Source of the DNA: Candidatus Omnitrophota bacterium
GTDB lineage: Bacteria; Hinthialibacterota; Hinthialibacteria; Hinthialibacterales; Hinthialibacteraceae
Direction: 5' to 3'
Length of the DNA: 64,000 nt
Assembly (NCBI GenBank): GCA_013177805.1
Contig: JABLXU010000002.1
Coordinates: forward strand, 124,001-188,000
Position numbers and translations under genes: made by a program. The notes under the pieces are model-generated. The model saw nothing but the letters and a program-made list of their open reading frames with translations. It was not told the origin of the DNA and searched no databases. Positions 61,856 to 64,000 of this stretch are shown one piece after another (the first letter of the stretch is position 1; the number at the start of each line of letters is the position of its first letter).

Positions 61856-63019
61856 CTACTGCCCGTCAAGCCATTCCCCTAACTGTTGCATCCGGGAAGC
61901 ATACGTATGATGCCCGGCGATAACCCGCGAAGCCTCATCGATCCATTCTTTCCGCAGGGCCGGATTTTCGAGATACCGGCGGGCGGTTTCCACCATCGCC
62001 CGCGGATTGCAGCCCGTGGGAGACCAGATCCATTGATCAAGATGAAACCAATTCTTGGGATCGGCCTGATTCCAATGAAAAGCGGATTTTTGCGGGGCGG
62101 TGGACAAGAGAAATCCCCCGAGGCGGGGAACCAGAAAATCCCGGTGCGCCGGGGCTGAAAAGCCTTGCAGGCTCCGTAAATTCAGATTGATATCCACCGA
62201 GTGGATCAAATGCGGGTATTCCGTGAGGGAATTGATTCCGCCCCGGAAACAGGATTCCAGCGCCGTGCCAAAGACCGAAGGAATCCAACCTGGATTTCCA
62301 AAAAAGATCAGCCCCAAGGGGACTAACGCTTCCAAAAACCGCAGGCGGTAGAGCCGGTTAGCTTCCGAGTACAAAAAATACGCCAGCGGCCCCGTCAAAC
62401 GAATCATCTGGTTCGGTGTGTAGGGAAACTCTTCTAACAAATCGTCAAAATTCCTGGAGGGATTTTCCACTTTCCGTTGAATAATCCCATCCAAGTAGTG
62501 TAAAACATCGGGAGGGATGGATTTTCGGGCTTCCGCCGGCGCGCTGGCCGATCCCACATAAGCCACCGGAGCGGTATAGCTCTCTTTTCTCGTCCCGGAC
62601 ACCGTATCGGGAGCAGCCACAGGCACGAAATAAACGCGCTTCGCCCCCCGCATTCGTGCTCCTTCGATGAATCCCGGATCAGCGGCCAGCACGATCTCCT
62701 CCTCCCCAAACGCTTCCTTGCCCATGATGGCGGGATCGTCGAACAACCAGACCAGACACGGGCAGGGAGGCTCGGAAATCCCGGCCTGCCGCAGAAAAAG
62801 CGCAGCAGGATGATTGGCTAAGAGCAACACATCCGGATGGAAATCCGCGATGTCCTTGCGGATGCGCCGGGGCAATTCCGGATCCTCGGGACGGATCATG
62901 AACTCCCGGACCTCTTTGCCATTCAGCCGCAGGCCTTCCGCCACCCCTTTGAGCACCAGCCGGGCGCCCTGTGACCGGGGATCTTCCACCGTCCAAAACC
63001 GCTTCCAGGAGGCCCACAT
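61856..63019 (-). CDS. CgeB-like glycosyltransferase-fold protein (387 aa)
   Basis: GGGAATC precedes ATG 63019. The protein resembles the CgeB/DUF3880 group of GT-B fold glycosyltransferases: DVLLLANHPAALFLRQAGI, LVWLFDDPAIMG, AADPGFIEGARMRGAKRVYFVPVA, VAYVGSASAP, and in the C-terminal half INLNLRSLQGFSAPAHRDFLVPRLGGFLLS. The LFDDP and NLR.....R.F.V pairs are typical of sugar-nucleotide-binding GT-B folds. Substrate unknown; it probably glycosylates an envelope component. No neighbour on the same operon is evident; the site-2 protease gene lies upstream. Confidence 0.78.
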   Translation of the reverse strand: MWASWKRFWTVEDPRSQGARLVLKGVAEGLRLNGKEVREFMIRPEDPELPRRIRKDIADFHPDVLLLANHPAALFLRQAGISEPPCPCLVWLFDDPAIMGKEAFGEEEIVLAADPGFIEGARMRGAKRVYFVPVAAPDTVSGTRKESYTAPVAYVGSASAPAEARKSIPPDVLHYLDGIIQRKVENPSRNFDDLLEEFPYTPNQMIRLTGPLAYFLYSEANRLYRLRFLEALVPLGLIFFGNPGWIPSVFGTALESCFRGGINSLTEYPHLIHSVDINLNLRSLQGFSAPAHRDFLVPRLGGFLLSTAPQKSAFHWNQADPKNWFHLDQWIWSPTGCNPRAMVETARRYLENPALRKEWIDEASRVIAGHHTYASRMQQLGEWLDGQ

Positions 63020-63197
63020 GATTCCCTTGTCATTTTTTGATCGTAATTATTAACCTGTCCTGTTTACCCGATGGCAGAGAGAGGATGAATTCCGTTGCCA
63101 TCGAGTGAACGGCCGCGAAAAAACTTGTTCACAGAAAGAGGGGCACGCCGCCACGCGCTCCTGCGGTATGGCCCGGCCGATGGAGGGAGGCAGCAGT

Positions 63198-64000
63198 CTA
63201 GCTTTTTGCGATGATCAATCCCTTCAACCAAGTAAACAGGTCTGTGCGGCTGAGATCGTTGAAAATCAAATAAATAAACAGCGGAATGATCAGAACGAAG
63301 CCGATTTTCCCGAAGGTTTCCATCTGCTTCATGGTCATGGGCTTCATCCGGACCATCTCCACCAGATAGACAACGGCGTGTCCACCGTCGAAAGGCGGGA
63401 AGGGGAATAGGTTAAGTAAAGCCAGGTTCACCGAAAGCAACGCGATGAAACTGAAAAAGCGCTCCCATCCCCACCGCCCCGATTCCCCGGAGAGTTGGTA
63501 GATGGCGATCGGCCCTCCAAGCAACTTGGGAGAAATATCGCCGGTGAACAACTTGTGCAGAAAATCGACCATGAAGCCACAGACTTGAATGACCTTTTCA
63601 AATCCGTAAGTGGCGGCGCCCAACACCCCGATCTGCTTGCGGTCCATCTTCATGTCGATCCCCAATTGGGGCAGCGGATACCGTTTCCCGGTCTTCGCGC
63701 CGGTCGGGGTCAGGACATTCTGCAGGGTAACCCGGGGCGTGATTGAAGCCTGCCGCATCTCCCCCTCGGGACTGAGCCACGTGACTTGAATCGGATCGGC
63801 CTTGTACTCTCCGTTCACGGCGGTGACGGGCACGGAATAGATCGTCCGAAGCACATCGATCCAGTTGTTCACCGGTTGGCCGTTCATCTCGATGATGCGG
63901 GAATCTTCGGTCAGGCCGGCCAGACCGGCGGGACTGCCTTCCTGGACCTTTCCGACCACGGGATTCAGTTTGGGCGCGATGCCCAAGGGAGGAGTGCTGG
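63198..64000 (-). CDS. rseP: RseP-type site-2 zinc metalloprotease, C-terminal part (N-terminus beyond window)
   Basis: The frame is open at the right edge, so the HExxH active site lies outside. The visible part has one PDZ domain (AGLTEDSRIIEMNGQPVNNWIDVLRTI), and the C-terminal membrane region with NLALLNLFPFPPFDGGHAVVYL, the LDG-type motif that provides the third zinc ligand Asp. The PDZ domain and DGGH motif are the standard arrangement of RseP/M50B proteases, which cleave anti-sigma factors and signal-peptide remnants within the membrane. The stop lies 178 nt before the CgeB-like gene's start. Confidence 0.88.
   Translation of the reverse strand, partial: STPPLGIAPKLNPVVGKVQEGSPAGLAGLTEDSRIIEMNGQPVNNWIDVLRTIYSVPVTAVNGEYKADPIQVTWLSPEGEMRQASITPRVTLQNVLTPTGAKTGKRYPLPQLGIDMKMDRKQIGVLGAATYGFEKVIQVCGFMVDFLHKLFTGDISPKLLGGPIAIYQLSGESGRWGWERFFSFIALLSVNLALLNLFPFPPFDGGHAVVYLVEMVRMKPMTMKQMETFGKIGFVLIIPLFIYLIFNDLSRTDLFTWLKGLIIAKS

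Overview
The window is a moderately GC-rich (by eye about 55-60 %) bacterial chromosome segment with no phage, plasmid or CRISPR signature. The gene set combines many signal-peptide-bearing exoproteins with DUF5010 and GH71/99-like hydrolases, a DUF1080 lipoprotein, a Gfo/Idh/MocA oxidoreductase, a prepilin-like protein, a gingipain-like C25 peptidase, an EF-G2-type GTPase and a bacterial deoxyhypusine-synthase homologue. Intergenic spaces are full of short palindromic repeats. This fits an uncultured, heterotrophic, diderm lineage in the PVC/FCB/candidate-phylum neighbourhood (Sumerlaeota-, Hydrogenedentota- or Planctomycetota-like). The phylum is an inference; no 16S rRNA or other phylogenetic marker was analysed.

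Layout. 1-4756 (-): rlpA lipoprotein, an orphan 123-aa protein and a large C25-type cysteine peptidase running off the left edge. 4757-5830: a gene-free, AT-rich leader with a good sigma70-type promoter and hairpins. 5831-18267 (+): three consecutive genes for very large secreted proteins (1599, about 1010 and 1437 aa), the last two overlapping by ATGA, closed by a strong terminator. 18469-32047: mostly single secreted enzymes or carbohydrate-binding proteins (CBM9-like, ceramidase-like, GH42-like, Tat-exported alpha/beta hydrolase, GH71/99-like), a second rlpA and an RsbW-like kinase, separated by repeat-rich spacers. 32493-41874: EF-G2, a small protein, DUF5010 protein overlapping yajC, tmRNA, hemerythrin-like protein, DUF4097 lipoprotein, DinB protein, ferritin. 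42099-54996: amidohydrolase, MFS/UMF1 transporter plus membrane glycosyltransferase, histidine kinase-nitrilase-YdcF operon, a Tn5-like transposase with all three catalytic acids replaced, a GT87-type mannosyltransferase, and a pcm-methyltransferase-(dolichol-kinase-like + DUF92 fusion) operon. 55082-64000 (-): deoxyhypusine-synthase homologue, cysS, prepilin-like protein, Gfo/Idh/MocA oxidoreductase, a two-module CBM-like secreted protein, DUF1080 lipoprotein, CgeB-like glycosyltransferase, and the C-terminal part of an RseP-type site-2 protease.

How it fits together: most of the window serves the cell surface and the uptake or breakdown of external glycans and lipids. The most unusual observations are (i) a shared C-terminal tail ending W-[D/E]-[I/L]-Y on three otherwise unrelated secreted proteins, a candidate sorting or anchoring signal; (ii) the giant exoprotein operon with its structured leader; (iii) an intact Tn5-family transposase gene with G/E/Q in place of the D/D/E catalytic triad; (iv) the dolichol-kinase-like/DUF92 fusion; (v) a roughly 110-bp composite intergenic repeat present in several copies. 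All function calls come from reading motifs by eye; no database search was run.
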